A DNA stretch of 31,665 nt from Treponema sp. (GCA_018385415.1 JAHAZA010000035.1:1-31665); one strand, 5' to 3'; positions 1 to 9,472 are shown, counted from the first letter of the stretch. Numbers and translations: made by a program. The notes: a model not told the origin generated them from the sequence alone.

Positions 1-64
1 ATAATATATATAAGATATAAAAAATATATCACATAGTCAAAAGTCATTCAATTAAGTGCCGCTT

Positions 65-93
65 TTGACATTTTTTTAATATCCTCTTAAAAT
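65..93 (+). promoter_or_regulatory. Promoter of the TPR-like gene
   Basis: A perfect -35 TTGACA (65-70) is followed after 17 bases by TAAAAT (88-93), five of six matches to the -10 consensus. The transcript would start near base 100, leaving a leader of about 11 bases that still holds the GGAG ribosome site at 102-105. Confidence 0.7.
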
Positions 94-110
94 ATTTTTA
101 TGGAGAAAAT

Positions 111-950
111 ATGCAAAACTATTTTAAATTTTTTGTATTATTTAATGTCTTAGCTGCAACATCTATCGTCTGGTCTCAGAGTAAAGAAAGAGATGTTCCT
201 TATACCAAAGCTCTTTATACATTTATCGACCATTATTACAATAACCAGATTTCATCAATGGATAAGGCTGAGGAATTTTATATTACTGCTGTTGATTCAC
301 TGCCAGAATGCTTTTCTGAATATAGCAAATTAGTACATCTTTCCCGTTGTGAATTTTACCTTGGAATGTATGTAATGGGAGAATATGATTTTTCTTCAAT
401 CGAAAAAATTAAAAGTATAACCGACACAACAGATAACACAAAGAATTTATCACAGCAGATTAAAAATAAAAAAGCTCAGGCAGCCTCATATTTTGACAAA
501 GCCATTTCACTTGCACAGGAGGCACTGAAAATCCGTGAAGGTTCTGATGCCTACATTATTTATGCAATGGCTATTTCTTCCAATTGTACAGTTAAAAATT
601 CCTCGTATGTAATAAACAATGGATTAAAAGTCGGCTCCTATTCAAAAAAAGCTCTTCAGCTTGATTCAACAAATGGAACTGCCTGCTACTATCAGTATGC
701 ACAGGATTTATATGCTCCTGCATTTTTTTCTAATTACAAGCGAGGCTATAGCAAAATGCTTTCGTTCTATAACAATGATAGTTTAAGAAAAGAAAAAATG
801 GATAATTATTATTTTATTACAGGCATTGCTTATTCCTTTTATAAAACAAACAATTATCCAGAAGCACTTGAATGGTATAAAAAATCTCTTGAAATTTATC
901 CAAACAATCAGTTTGCATTAAAAATGATTAAACTCTTAAGTAAAATATGA
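111..950 (+). CDS. Exported TPR-like hypothetical protein
   Basis: The 279-residue product has not been matched to a named family. Residues 1-22 form a hydrophobic signal-peptide-like start (N-terminal lysine, then FFVLFNVLAATSIV), so it is probably exported. The C-terminal part (about 230-275) has the spacing of a tetratricopeptide hairpin, with YYFITGIAYSFYKTNNYPEA followed by an LEWYKKSLEIYPNN type helix, and residues 122-145 could form another helical repeat. TPRs mediate protein contacts, so a scaffold role in the periplasm is the most that can be inferred. The start is supported by GGAG six bases before ATG and a strong promoter. It converges on htrA and shares a terminator with it. Confidence 0.75.
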   Translation: MQNYFKFFVLFNVLAATSIVWSQSKERDVPYTKALYTFIDHYYNNQISSMDKAEEFYITAVDSLPECFSEYSKLVHLSRCEFYLGMYVMGEYDFSSIEKIKSITDTTDNTKNLSQQIKNKKAQAASYFDKAISLAQEALKIREGSDAYIIYAMAISSNCTVKNSSYVINNGLKVGSYSKKALQLDSTNGTACYYQYAQDLYAPAFFSNYKRGYSKMLSFYNNDSLRKEKMDNYYFITGIAYSFYKTNNYPEALEWYKKSLEIYPNNQFALKMIKLLSKI

Positions 951-960
951 TCGAATAAAA

Positions 961-995
961 AAAACAGATGCATTTTTCTGCATCTGTTTTTTTTT
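961..995. terminator. Bidirectional terminator
   Basis: A perfect 12-bp stem, AAAACAGATGCA (961-972) with its complement at 979-990, encloses a 6-base loop. It is flanked by an A run on the left and a T run (987-995) on the right, so it can end transcription from both the TPR-like gene and the long minus-strand run ending with htrA. Confidence 0.85.
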
Positions 996-1019
996 GGTTA
1001 TCAATCTAAGTTTATAGCC

Positions 1020-2519
1020 TTAGTTCTTTTTCCATGTATTTGTTTTAACAGTTCCTGATTCATACCAGATTTCAAACTGAATTGAATCTGTTTTTGTCAA
1101 ATCCATAGCTGCATAGAATTCAGCAAGATTAGAAACTTTAGTTCCATTTACAGCTGTAATGATATCACCATTCTGGAGTTTCAAAGCTGCAGCTGGCGAT
1201 TTAGAAATAACATTCGATACAGTAACACCTTTTACTTTATCAGAAACCTTGAGCTGTTTACGCACTTCATCTGTGAGAGGAATTGCGATAAATCCTGGCC
1301 AAAGCTTTGAATTATCATTTGAAACTTTTTCAGTTCTTTCTTCAACAGTTACTGAAACTTCCATTGTTTTTCCACCACGGATAAGCTTGAACTTTCCTTT
1401 CTGTCCAACACGAAGAATGGCAACATCCCGTACAAGCTGATCAACAGAAGTTACTTTATTTCCGTTAAGTTCAGTGATATAGTCTCCAGCCTGAATACCA
1501 GCTTTCTGTGCCGGGCTATCTGCAAAGACCTGAGAAGCAAAAGCACCTTCTTCATTTTTAATACCAAGTGATTCTTTATATTCAGGTTTTACATTTGTAA
1601 GACTTACACCAATCCAGCCGTAAGTAATTTTTCCTGATTGGATAAATTCATCAATAGCATATTTAATGTTGTTAATCGGAATTGCAAAACCAAGTCCAAC
1701 ATTTCCACCTGTTCCAGTAGCAATCCAAGTATTAATACCAATTACCTGACCATAGATATTAAGCAATGGTCCACCAGAGTTTCCCTGGTTGATCGCTGCA
1801 TCTGTCTGAATAAAATCATTGATATTTCCAATACCATCACCAGAGCGACCTGTAGCACTTACAATACCCTGAGTTACTGACTGGCGGTAGCCAAGTGGAG
1901 CACCCATTGCATAACAGATATCACCTGTCTGAACTGCATCAGAATCTCCCAGAACAGCAAGCGGAATATTTTTATCCTTTGCTTCAAAAGAAACAAGAGC
2001 GATATCCATTCTTTCATCTTTACCAACAAGCTTTCCATCAAACTGACGGCCATCATTAAGCTTTACAGTAATTTCTGTAGCCAAGCCTGCTACATGATTA
2101 TTTGTAAGAACATAATATGTATCACCATTTTTACGGATAATAACACCTGATCCTAGTCCTTGTGTCTGATATGTATCAGGACCAAAATCATTCTGAGGCG
2201 ATCCAAAGAAGAAGAATGGTGTATCTCCAAATGGATTTTTTGAACGAGTTCTTGTTTCAGTAACATCAATTTCAACAACTGAAGGAAGAACTTCTCGGCT
2301 GATAGAACGATTTACATCCTGAAGAGCTTCAACTACACTTAAAGAAGTTTTTGGAATTTCAACAACTCCTTTATTATCTTCTGTTTTTTCTGTACTCTGT
2401 GCAAAAGCTGTGTTTGCACTACCACGATCTTTTTTTCCATTGCATGAAAACAATAAAACAGCAAATGCTACAAGAGCTACTGCACTGCATCCAATGATGT
2501 ATTTAATACCCTTTTTCAA
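1020..2519 (-). CDS. htrA: HtrA/DegP-family serine protease, probable lipoprotein
   Basis: This 499-residue protein is an envelope serine protease and chaperone of family S1C that degrades misfolded exported proteins. The trypsin-like domain (about 75-290) carries the full catalytic triad: His142 in TNNHVAG, Asp172 in MDIAL and Ser248 in GNSGGPL. Two PDZ domains follow (about 300-395 and 405-490). The N-terminus has a hydrophobic helix ending LLFSC with Cys26, a loose spirochaetal lipobox, so membrane anchoring by lipid is likely. The start is TTG at 2519-2517, chosen because AGGAGGG lies seven bases upstream (2527-2533). It is the last gene of the minus-strand run, 52 bases after map. Family assignment is firm; lipidation is inferred. 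Confidence 0.95.
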   Translation of the reverse strand: MKKGIKYIIGCSAVALVAFAVLLFSCNGKKDRGSANTAFAQSTEKTEDNKGVVEIPKTSLSVVEALQDVNRSISREVLPSVVEIDVTETRTRSKNPFGDTPFFFFGSPQNDFGPDTYQTQGLGSGVIIRKNGDTYYVLTNNHVAGLATEITVKLNDGRQFDGKLVGKDERMDIALVSFEAKDKNIPLAVLGDSDAVQTGDICYAMGAPLGYRQSVTQGIVSATGRSGDGIGNINDFIQTDAAINQGNSGGPLLNIYGQVIGINTWIATGTGGNVGLGFAIPINNIKYAIDEFIQSGKITYGWIGVSLTNVKPEYKESLGIKNEEGAFASQVFADSPAQKAGIQAGDYITELNGNKVTSVDQLVRDVAILRVGQKGKFKLIRGGKTMEVSVTVEERTEKVSNDNSKLWPGFIAIPLTDEVRKQLKVSDKVKGVTVSNVISKSPAAALKLQNGDIITAVNGTKVSNLAEFYAAMDLTKTDSIQFEIWYESGTVKTNTWKKN

Positions 2520-2571
2520 ATTATTACCCTCCTAAGGCTCTGTTTAAATTAATGAATGTCTTATTAAAAAG

Positions 2572-3321
2572 TTACAACTTTGTAAGAATTTCTGTATGAT
2601 CTTCAAAAACAGCAACAGTATGTTCTTCGTGGGCTGAAGGAAGTCCGTCACAAGTAATAACAGTCCAACCGTCTTTTGCAGTTTTTACATCAGCTGTTCC
2701 GAGATTAATCATAGGCTCAATTGCTAAAACCATACCTGGCTGGATTCTAGGATTTGCCCCACCCCAGTCCGGTACATTTGGAATACTTGGATCTTCATGA
2801 ACATCAAGTCCTACTCCATGACCGCAGTAATCATAAACTACGCCATAGCCATGCTTTGCAGCAACTTCATATACTGCACGACTGATATCTTTGATTCTGT
2901 TTCCAGTTCGACAGGCAACAATTCCGGCCTGAAGTGCTTCAAGAGTTACTTCATCAAGTTTTCTAACTTTTTCAGGAACATTTCCTACAAGCACAGAATG
3001 AGTTGAATCTGAAATATATCCATCAAGATCAATTCCAACATCAAGACAAACAATGTCGCCATCATGAATTATTTTTTTAGTCGAAGGAATTCCATGAATA
3101 ACTTCTTCATTTACGCTGATACATGCAGCTCCAGGAAAATCTTCGCTATACCAGGCTGGTGTTCCACCATGACCGATAATAAAATTTTTACAAAGATCGT
3201 CAACCTGTTTTGTAGACATTCCGGCCTTTACTTGTGGAAGTACTTCTTTAAACATAGCTGCAAGAAGATGACAACTTTTTCTAATACCATTGATTTCATC
3301 TTCGTTTTTCAATCTGATCAT
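2572..3321 (-). CDS. map: Methionine aminopeptidase, type I
   Basis: The enzyme removes the initiator methionine from new proteins in the cytoplasm. The 249 residues match the usual type Ia length with no N-terminal extension. All five metal ligands of the pita-bread fold are visible: Asp94 (CLDVG), Asp105 (ISDST), His168 (CGHGVG), Glu202 (IEPM) and Glu233 (HEEHT); the substrate-contacting His76 in VIHGIPS is also present. The ATG at 3321 is preceded by AGAGGA. It lies 34 bases after the J-domain gene and 52 bases before htrA. Linkage of map and htrA also occurs, as I recall, in Treponema pallidum. Confidence 0.96.
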   Translation of the reverse strand: MIRLKNEDEINGIRKSCHLLAAMFKEVLPQVKAGMSTKQVDDLCKNFIIGHGGTPAWYSEDFPGAACISVNEEVIHGIPSTKKIIHDGDIVCLDVGIDLDGYISDSTHSVLVGNVPEKVRKLDEVTLEALQAGIVACRTGNRIKDISRAVYEVAAKHGYGVVYDYCGHGVGLDVHEDPSIPNVPDWGGANPRIQPGMVLAIEPMINLGTADVKTAKDGWTVITCDGLPSAHEEHTVAVFEDHTEILTKL

Positions 3322-3355
3322 ATAATTCCTCTTTATTAAATTTTAATTCTGTGCA

Positions 3356-4120
3356 TTATTTTATGTTTTGACTGATTTTTCTAGCTTCTTCCATACAGAT
3401 AAGGGAAGTAGCTTCATCACCGATCCTTTTGTAAACCTGAGCCATCTTTTCAAGCAAAAAAACATCCTCTTTAGGACCTAATTCCAGATCCAGAGCCCGT
3501 TCCCAGACATCTAAAGCCAGCTCATCATTGATTACACCATCTAGTTTAGTACGCAAAATATTTTTTGTAAATGCAATCACTTCCGGAAAGAACAGTCTGA
3601 AATAATTGAAAGAACGTTCCATTATAATTATTTGTTCAAGAAGCAAAAAGGCATCGTAATATTCTCCGCGCCACACAAGTTCCTCACTGAGAATAAAACC
3701 ATAGTCCATAAAATTTTCACGTGTAAACCAGTGCTTCAAGCTAAAGTCAGCATGTTCAGTATTCATTCTTTTAAATTCTTTTACAGCATCATCTTCACGT
3801 TCATGCATGAGATCAAAAACAATAAGCTTTGCACGACTTTCTTCATCTGTACGGGTCATAAGCCATTCACGGTAATCAAACGAATTATCATTTTTTTTAC
3901 GGAATATTTGATGTGCATTAAAAGAGGAATCGAAAACCTGGCGGCTTTTAGCATCAGAAAGAATACGATACGCCTGCACAACCTTTGCAAATTCCTCTGA
4001 TGTCTGATGAGTTCTTGATTTATCAGGATGTAATTTTTTTACTTTATTTCTGTAAGCGCGTCTGATTTCAGCTAATGTGCTGTCAGGTTTTACGCCAAGG
4101 ATTTGATATAAATCTTCCAT
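3356..4120 (-). CDS. J-domain protein with helical C-terminus
   Basis: The first 65 residues are a J domain with the invariant HPD motif at 31-33, which stimulates the ATPase of a DnaK-type Hsp70. There is no Gly/Phe region, no cysteine-rich zinc domain and no substrate-binding domain as in true DnaJ, so this is a class C co-chaperone. Residues about 90-250 are helical and look like degenerate TPR hairpins (for example WRGEYYDAFLLLEQ and LLEKMAQVYKRIGDEATSLI), which may recruit a specific client. No strong Shine-Dalgarno sequence precedes the ATG. It sits between the universal stress protein gene and map. The client is unknown. Confidence 0.85.
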   Translation of the reverse strand: MEDLYQILGVKPDSTLAEIRRAYRNKVKKLHPDKSRTHQTSEEFAKVVQAYRILSDAKSRQVFDSSFNAHQIFRKKNDNSFDYREWLMTRTDEESRAKLIVFDLMHEREDDAVKEFKRMNTEHADFSLKHWFTRENFMDYGFILSEELVWRGEYYDAFLLLEQIIIMERSFNYFRLFFPEVIAFTKNILRTKLDGVINDELALDVWERALDLELGPKEDVFLLEKMAQVYKRIGDEATSLICMEEARKISQNIK

Positions 4121-4153
4121 AATTTTCTATACTTAATTTATGAAATATTTCTA

Positions 4154-4660
4154 TTAAAGATGTTTATATTGAATTTCAATATCAGGGTCTTTTACAACTA
4201 TTACAGAGCAAGGTGCATTTGCAATAATTTCTCTGTTTGCCAATGAAAGTGAATTGTCGGTATTTTCCCAGGAGTAACTTTTTGCCGATACACCTTTCTC
4301 ACCGCCAAGAATCAAAAGTTCAGCTTCTGTTTCTTTTACACAATTTACAACTTCCAGACAAACAGAACCTTTTCGAATTTCACCTTTTGTTTTCAACCCC
4401 TTTGCTTCTGCAAGTTCAATAACATAATCAATATATTTTTCACCGTCAGAAGTAAGGCTTTTTTCATACATTTCACTTTCGTCGGCAACAAGAAAGTGCC
4501 CCATTGTAAGGCGTTTGATAGTAGCAGTATCTACAACATAAACAAATTTAAGATTCAATTTAAGCTGCTTTGCAAGAATAATTCCATACATGGCTGCATG
4601 AATTGAACTTTGAGAACCGTTAACTGCTACTACAATATTTTTTACAAGACTTATGCTCAT
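4154..4660 (-). CDS. Universal stress protein (UspA family)
   Basis: This 168-residue single-domain Usp has the typical alpha/beta order: KNIVVAVNGSQSSIHAA at the start, FVYVVD as strand two, a middle helix, then AELLILGGEKG and the last strand CSVIVVKDP. The glycine-rich nucleotide loop after ILGG (about residue 119 on) is only a partial match to the G-2x-G-9x-G(S/T) pattern of ATP-binding members, so nucleotide binding is uncertain. The gene starts 11 bases after the V-ATPase subunit D gene with AGGA upstream, so it should be co-transcribed with the ATPase. A link to energy stress is plausible but inferred only from position. Confidence 0.88.
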   Translation of the reverse strand: MSISLVKNIVVAVNGSQSSIHAAMYGIILAKQLKLNLKFVYVVDTATIKRLTMGHFLVADESEMYEKSLTSDGEKYIDYVIELAEAKGLKTKGEIRKGSVCLEVVNCVKETEAELLILGGEKGVSAKSYSWENTDNSLSLANREIIANAPCSVIVVKDPDIEIQYKHL

Positions 4661-4671
4661 TATTTTTAATC

Positions 4672-5292
4672 CTACTTTTCTTTTTTGTTCTTCAATGCTT
4701 TAAGTACAAATACATTTTCACGTTCTCTTTCTTCAAGAACGCTTTCTATATATTTTACAGTTTCTTGTGTCTGCGGAATCACCATCTTATCAAGAGCATT
4801 AACCCTTCTCTGTGTTTTCTTAACTTCACTGGCAAGACGCCATACAATTGTTCTGATTGAAGCCATATCCGTAAGAAGTTTTAAAAGCTCAAAGAAATAT
4901 GCAATACAATGATCACAGGATGCCGAAGTTCCCAAAGCAGAATAAAAGAGCTGTTTTTCAGGAAGCTTTACATCAATTGCAGGAAAGTTCATTCCTCCGA
5001 TTGTAGTAGATTTTTCTTTAATAATGTAATCGTACTTTACACCATTGGCTATCTGTTCTACTCTGTCCCCACCAACCTGCATAAGCATTTTTTTCAATGC
5101 CGGATATGCTTTTTCAACAAGTGCATCAATATCTTGTTCAAGAAGTTTTACCTTCTCCACCATATGCATTAATTCCATTATAAGAATTTCTCTTTTCTGC
5201 TCAAGAAGCTCATAGCCATTTTGTGAAATAGAAAGCTGTTCTTTCATGGAGAGTAGATTTGATTTTGTTGGTGCAACATTAAGCTTTGCCAT
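4672..5292 (-). CDS. atpD: V/A-type ATP synthase subunit D (central shaft)
   Basis: Subunit D is the long coiled-coil rotor stalk that turns inside the A3B3 ring and couples ATP turnover to ion transport. The 206 residues show the family's start (MAKLNVAPTKSNLL), a long N-terminal helix (about 5-75), a short beta and loop insert around 90-120, and a C-terminal helix with the conserved RRVNALDKMVIPQ type stretch. Length is normal. The gene starts three bases after the subunit B stop and is followed within 11 bases by the universal stress gene. Confidence 0.95.
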   Translation of the reverse strand: MAKLNVAPTKSNLLSMKEQLSISQNGYELLEQKREILIMELMHMVEKVKLLEQDIDALVEKAYPALKKMLMQVGGDRVEQIANGVKYDYIIKEKSTTIGGMNFPAIDVKLPEKQLFYSALGTSASCDHCIAYFFELLKLLTDMASIRTIVWRLASEVKKTQRRVNALDKMVIPQTQETVKYIESVLEERERENVFVLKALKNKKEK

Positions 5293-5295
5293 ATA

Positions 5296-6711
5296 TTATG
5301 CCTTTACTTTAATGATTCCAGAATCAATTATATCTTCGTCCTTTGGAAGATATTTTTCGATATACTCAGGTTTAATGCGGACAAGTTCATCTTTAGGAAG
5401 AATCTTAAGTACACGCCATCCGATATCTAAAGTTTCATCGATTGAACGGTTTTCGTATTCTCCCTGAGAAAGGAACTGCTGTTCAAAAGCTTCACCGAAT
5501 TTAAGATACAGCTTATCAAGTGTTGAAAGCTCTTCTTCTCCAATGATTGATGCAAGGTTACGGATTGATTTTACCTTTGAGTAAGAAGCAAAAAGCTGAC
5601 TTGAAACATTTGCGTGATCTTCACGTGTCATTCCATCACCGATACCGTCTTTCATAAGACGGCTCAATGAAGGAAGTCCTGCCACAGGAGGATACATTCC
5701 CTTCTGCGAAAGTTCGCGGTCAAGTACAATCTGTCCTTCTGTAATATATCCTGTAAGGTCAGGAATCGGATGAGAGATATCATCATTAGGCATTGTCAAA
5801 ATAGGAATCTGTGTAATCGAACCTTCACTTCCTTTAATGCGTCCAGCTCTTTCATAAATTTCTGCAAGGTCAGAATACAGATATCCAGGATAACCTTTAC
5901 GTCCTGGAACTTCACCACGAGTTGTAGAAATTTCGCGGAGTGCTTCGCAGTAGTTTGTCATATCAGTCAATACAACAAGAACGTGCATTCCCATTTCGTA
6001 TGCAAGATATTCTGCTGCAGTCAATGCACAGCGAGGTGTAATGATTCGCTCGATTGAAGGAGCATCTGCAAGAGACTCAAACATTACTACCTTTGAAAGT
6101 ACTCCAGATTCTTCAAATGTATCTCTAAAGAATCGAGCAACATCATATTTAATTCCCATTCCTGCAAATACCATTACAAACTGATCATCAGTTGAACGGA
6201 GCTTTGCCTGACGAATGATTTGTGCTGCAAGGCGGTTATGTGGAAGTCCGTTTCCTGAGAAGATAGGAAGCTTCTGTCCGCGAATCAATGTATTCATTCC
6301 ATCAATGGAAGAAATTCCAGTCTGGATAAAGTCTCTTGGATAGATACGTGCATATGGGTTAATTGGATTTCCGTTTACATTGATTTTCTTTGAAGAAACG
6401 ATTGAGGCAAAACCATCAATAGGTTCTCCAAGACCATTAAAGATACGACCGAGAAGATCTGGTCCAACACGGAGCTCCAAAGGTTCTTCAAGAAATTCTA
6501 CAGTTGTATCTTTAAGATCGATTCCTGTTGTCGAACCGAAAATCTGAACGATTGCAACTTCATCAGATACATCAATTACACGTCCTGTTCTTTTTTCTCC
6601 AAAGCGGTCACGAACATAAACTGTTTCATTATAAGCAACATTTTCAGAACGTTTAACAACAACAATTGGTCCGTCAACTGATTTTACTCCACGATATTCT
6701 ACGCCTTTCAT
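5296..6711 (-). CDS. atpB: V/A-type ATP synthase subunit B (non-catalytic)
   Basis: Subunit B alternates with subunit A in the hexameric head of the peripheral V1/A1 sector. The 471-residue protein has the beta-barrel N-domain, a nucleotide-fold domain in which the P-loop is replaced by FSGNGLPHN (151-159), as expected for the non-catalytic subunit, and the arginine finger Arg351 in PSLSRLM, which reaches into the A-subunit site. The stretch after LTDMTNYCEALREIS is typical. Its ATG overlaps the TGA of subunit A as ATGA (6708-6711), with GGAGG upstream inside the A gene, indicating coupled translation. Confidence 0.97.
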   Translation of the reverse strand: MKGVEYRGVKSVDGPIVVVKRSENVAYNETVYVRDRFGEKRTGRVIDVSDEVAIVQIFGSTTGIDLKDTTVEFLEEPLELRVGPDLLGRIFNGLGEPIDGFASIVSSKKINVNGNPINPYARIYPRDFIQTGISSIDGMNTLIRGQKLPIFSGNGLPHNRLAAQIIRQAKLRSTDDQFVMVFAGMGIKYDVARFFRDTFEESGVLSKVVMFESLADAPSIERIITPRCALTAAEYLAYEMGMHVLVVLTDMTNYCEALREISTTRGEVPGRKGYPGYLYSDLAEIYERAGRIKGSEGSITQIPILTMPNDDISHPIPDLTGYITEGQIVLDRELSQKGMYPPVAGLPSLSRLMKDGIGDGMTREDHANVSSQLFASYSKVKSIRNLASIIGEEELSTLDKLYLKFGEAFEQQFLSQGEYENRSIDETLDIGWRVLKILPKDELVRIKPEYIEKYLPKDEDIIDSGIIKVKA

Positions 6712-8483
6712 ACAGCAGCCTCCGATACCTGATAGATGCGTTCAAGTTCTGTAAATTCTGAATCAAGAAGATTTTCAATTTCGTTAATTGATTTCATATC
6801 ATCATTCTTAACCAATGATTTAATACGAATGATTTTTTCACGGGAACTTAATGCAACAACCTTTGGAAGTGGAGCACCAGCCTTAACCACAGCAAGAGCT
6901 CTATTATAGTATTTCATAATGAGAACAAGAATTTTAATCTGTTTTTCAACACCACAATATGCATCAATATCATCAAACGCATTCTGCTGTAAAAATCCGT
7001 TCTTCATCATTTCTGCAACAACAAGAACAATTCTTTCAGAATCAGGAAGTGCATCAGCTCCAATAAGACGGACAATCTGTTCAAGTTTCTGTTCTTTCTT
7101 CAAAAGTTCAAGAGCTCTGTATCTGACTTCTGCCCACTGTGGATTTGTTTTTTCCCACCAGTCTTTTACTTCTTCTGCATATTCCGAATATGAATCAATC
7201 CAGCTGATAGCAGGATAATGACGTGCGTTTGCAAGTTCGCGGTCAAGTGCCCAGAAGCAGCGGATGAATCGTTTTGTATGCTGAGTTACAGGCTCAGAGA
7301 AGTCACCACCAGGAGGAGAAACAGCTCCGATTACAGAAACACTTCCTTCTTTGTTACAGAGTGAAGTAATACGACCAGCACGTTCATAGAACTCTGCAAG
7401 GCGTGTCGGTAAATATGCAGGGAATCCTTCTTCTGCCGGCATTTCTTCCATACGACCTGAAAGTTCACGGAGCGCCTCTGCCCAGCGGGATGTTGAGTCA
7501 GCCATGATTGCAACTGCCATTCCCATGTCCCGGTAATATTCTGCAAGTGTAATTCCTGAATAAAGAGAAACTTCGCGGGCTGCAACCGGCATGTTGGAAG
7601 TGTTTGCAATAAGTATAGTTCGTTCCATCAAAGAACGTCCTGTTCTAGGGTCAATCAGCTCAGGGAATTCTGTAAGAACGTCAGTCATTTCGTTACCGCG
7701 TTCACCGCATCCGATATAAATAATAAGGTCAGCATCACACCATTTTGCAACGGCATGCTGAGTCATTGTCTTTCCTGTTCCAAAGCCTCCAGGTATTGCA
7801 GCAGTTCCGCCCTTTGACAGTGGAAAGAACACATCAATAACTCGCTGTCCTGTTAAAAGTGGTTCTGTTACACCAAGCTTTGCAGCATAAGGGCGAGGTT
7901 TACGAACAGGCCAGACCTGGCTAAGCTTGATTTCTTCGTCAAGTTCAGTTGTGGCAATAACTTCGTCAACGTTATAGGAACCATTCCCTTTAAATGACTT
8001 TAATGTTTTACCTTTAATATATGGAGGAACCATAATGGAATGAAGAACAGATTCTGTTTCTTTAACTGTTCCCAATACCTGCCCGATACTGATATCACTA
8101 CCTTCTGTAATACCATCAAGAGCTGTAAAGTCCCATTTTTTTTCTGTATCAATTGGTGTTGTTCTCTGGCCCGGCAAAAGGAAAGAACCTTTGTCTTCGT
8201 ACATTGCCTTAAGAGGACGCTGAATACCATCATAGATTGTACCAACAAGACCAGGACCAAGTTTTAATGACAATGGAGCTTCTATACATTCAACTTCTTC
8301 TCCAATCTCCATACCTGTGTCATCTTCATAAACCTGAATTACGGCCTTACCTTCATTCTGACGGATAATTTCACCTATCAATTTATTTTTTCCAACATTT
8401 ACAACATCGTAAAGACCACAGCCTTCTAAACCGTCTGCGTAAACGATAGGACCTGCAATGCGTGTAATTTTACCAGTTATCAT
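6708..8483 (-). CDS. atpA: V/A-type ATP synthase catalytic subunit A
   Basis: Subunit A holds the catalytic nucleotide sites. The 591-residue protein has the Walker A motif GGFGTGKT at 232-239, the GCGERGNEM stretch with the likely catalytic Glu261, the non-homologous bulge region (about 105-190) typical of V/A-type A subunits, and the conserved DSTSRWAEALRELSGR motif. Length is normal. The ATG overlaps the stop of subunit E as ATGA (8480-8483), with GGGAGG upstream. Together with B, D, E, F, G, C, I and K it makes a complete rotary machine. Direction (ATP-driven pumping or synthesis) cannot be read from the sequence. Confidence 0.98.
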   Translation of the reverse strand: MITGKITRIAGPIVYADGLEGCGLYDVVNVGKNKLIGEIIRQNEGKAVIQVYEDDTGMEIGEEVECIEAPLSLKLGPGLVGTIYDGIQRPLKAMYEDKGSFLLPGQRTTPIDTEKKWDFTALDGITEGSDISIGQVLGTVKETESVLHSIMVPPYIKGKTLKSFKGNGSYNVDEVIATTELDEEIKLSQVWPVRKPRPYAAKLGVTEPLLTGQRVIDVFFPLSKGGTAAIPGGFGTGKTMTQHAVAKWCDADLIIYIGCGERGNEMTDVLTEFPELIDPRTGRSLMERTILIANTSNMPVAAREVSLYSGITLAEYYRDMGMAVAIMADSTSRWAEALRELSGRMEEMPAEEGFPAYLPTRLAEFYERAGRITSLCNKEGSVSVIGAVSPPGGDFSEPVTQHTKRFIRCFWALDRELANARHYPAISWIDSYSEYAEEVKDWWEKTNPQWAEVRYRALELLKKEQKLEQIVRLIGADALPDSERIVLVVAEMMKNGFLQQNAFDDIDAYCGVEKQIKILVLIMKYYNRALAVVKAGAPLPKVVALSSREKIIRIKSLVKNDDMKSINEIENLLDSEFTELERIYQVSEAAV

Positions 8484-9112
8484 TCAGGAAGCCTCCCGCC
8501 AAACAAAGTAACTGCTAATTCCTTTCTATATTTATCAATTAATTCAGTGATTACTTCTTCAAGAGTAAGACGTATTTTAACGCTTTTATCTTCTGAAAGA
8601 AGAATTACACCTTCATGGATTTCAATTCCATCAACGGCCTCTGAGCCTGATTTTGCAAAATCAACTGAAGAACAGCTGTTGATTTTGACCTTGCTGCTCA
8701 ATGTACTTTTTACATATGCAGGATCAAATCCGTAAACTGCAGCATCAAAGGTTCTGTCAGAAACAAGGTTACTAAATTGATTCAACAGTGAAACTGCCAG
8801 TTCAAATCTTTTTTCTGAAGAAAGTGTTTTTAAATATTCGTTAATACCCTTAGCGATAGAAGAACTGATGTATGAAACAAGAAAGCGTGATTTTTCAAGA
8901 GGCATACTTGAGTCCAGATCTTTTTTAACCTGCTCTGCCTTCTGATTAAAATAAATTTCTTTTTCCTTCTTTGCTTCTTCAAGACGGGATTCTACCTGTG
9001 CCATAATCTGGTCACATTGGGAATCAGCATTTCTTAAAATTTTTTCAGCCTTTTTTCTTGCGTCGTCCTGGATTTCTTTATCAAGGATTTCCGCAGATCT
9101 AAGTTCTTCCAT
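8480..9112 (-). CDS. atpE: V/A-type ATP synthase subunit E (peripheral stalk)
   Basis: Subunit E forms the peripheral stalk as a heterodimer with G and anchors the A3B3 head. The 210 residues start with a charged helix (about 5-70, rich in Lys, Glu and Ala) and end with the globular head that carries the conserved RLTLEEVITELIDKYRKELA type stretch and a terminal LFGGR. The ATG at 9112 has AAGGAAAG upstream. It precedes the catalytic A gene with a 4-base overlap, the usual E-A linkage. The name follows V/A nomenclature and is not the F-type c subunit. Confidence 0.92.
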   Translation of the reverse strand: MEELRSAEILDKEIQDDARKKAEKILRNADSQCDQIMAQVESRLEEAKKEKEIYFNQKAEQVKKDLDSSMPLEKSRFLVSYISSSIAKGINEYLKTLSSEKRFELAVSLLNQFSNLVSDRTFDAAVYGFDPAYVKSTLSSKVKINSCSSVDFAKSGSEAVDGIEIHEGVILLSEDKSVKIRLTLEEVITELIDKYRKELAVTLFGGRLPE

Positions 9113-9136
9113 ATTTTCTTTCCTTAACGCAAATTG

Positions 9137-9472
9137 TTAGACATGAATTCCTACAGCTTCACGAATCGAATCTGTAAGGGATTTCTTTCCGCTGATTTTT
9201 CCCTGAAGGCCAGGAATTTCTACGATAAGTGGAAATTTTCCCTGCATCTGCCATTCATTAATTTCTTCTTCAATCATGACAGATATATCTTCAGTTAAAA
9301 TGAGTACTTTAGGAATGTCTGAACTTACGGGAGCAGAAACAAGTGAACTTTTACCAGTAACTTTATTAAAGGCATCAAGGGCCTGATTGCGGTTTGTCGC
9401 ATATGTACCCTTAACTCCTACAAGAGCAAAAGCAAGAACAAGTTCCCGCTCTCCAATAATATAATATTCCAA
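9137..9472 (-). CDS. atpF: V/A-type ATP synthase subunit F
   Basis: Subunit F is a small regulatory rotor protein bound to D. The 111 residues contain the family signature EYYIIGERELVLAFALVGV at the start, the ILTEDISVMIEEEI stretch in the middle, and FPLIVEIPG before a C-terminal helix, with normal length. The start is TTG at 9472-9470, supported by AAGG seven bases upstream and by alignment of the following residues with the family start. It lies 18 bases after subunit K and 24 bases before E. The gene symbol follows V-ATPase naming. Confidence 0.92.
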   Translation of the reverse strand: MEYYIIGERELVLAFALVGVKGTYATNRNQALDAFNKVTGKSSLVSAPVSSDIPKVLILTEDISVMIEEEINEWQMQGKFPLIVEIPGLQGKISGKKSLTDSIREAVGIHV

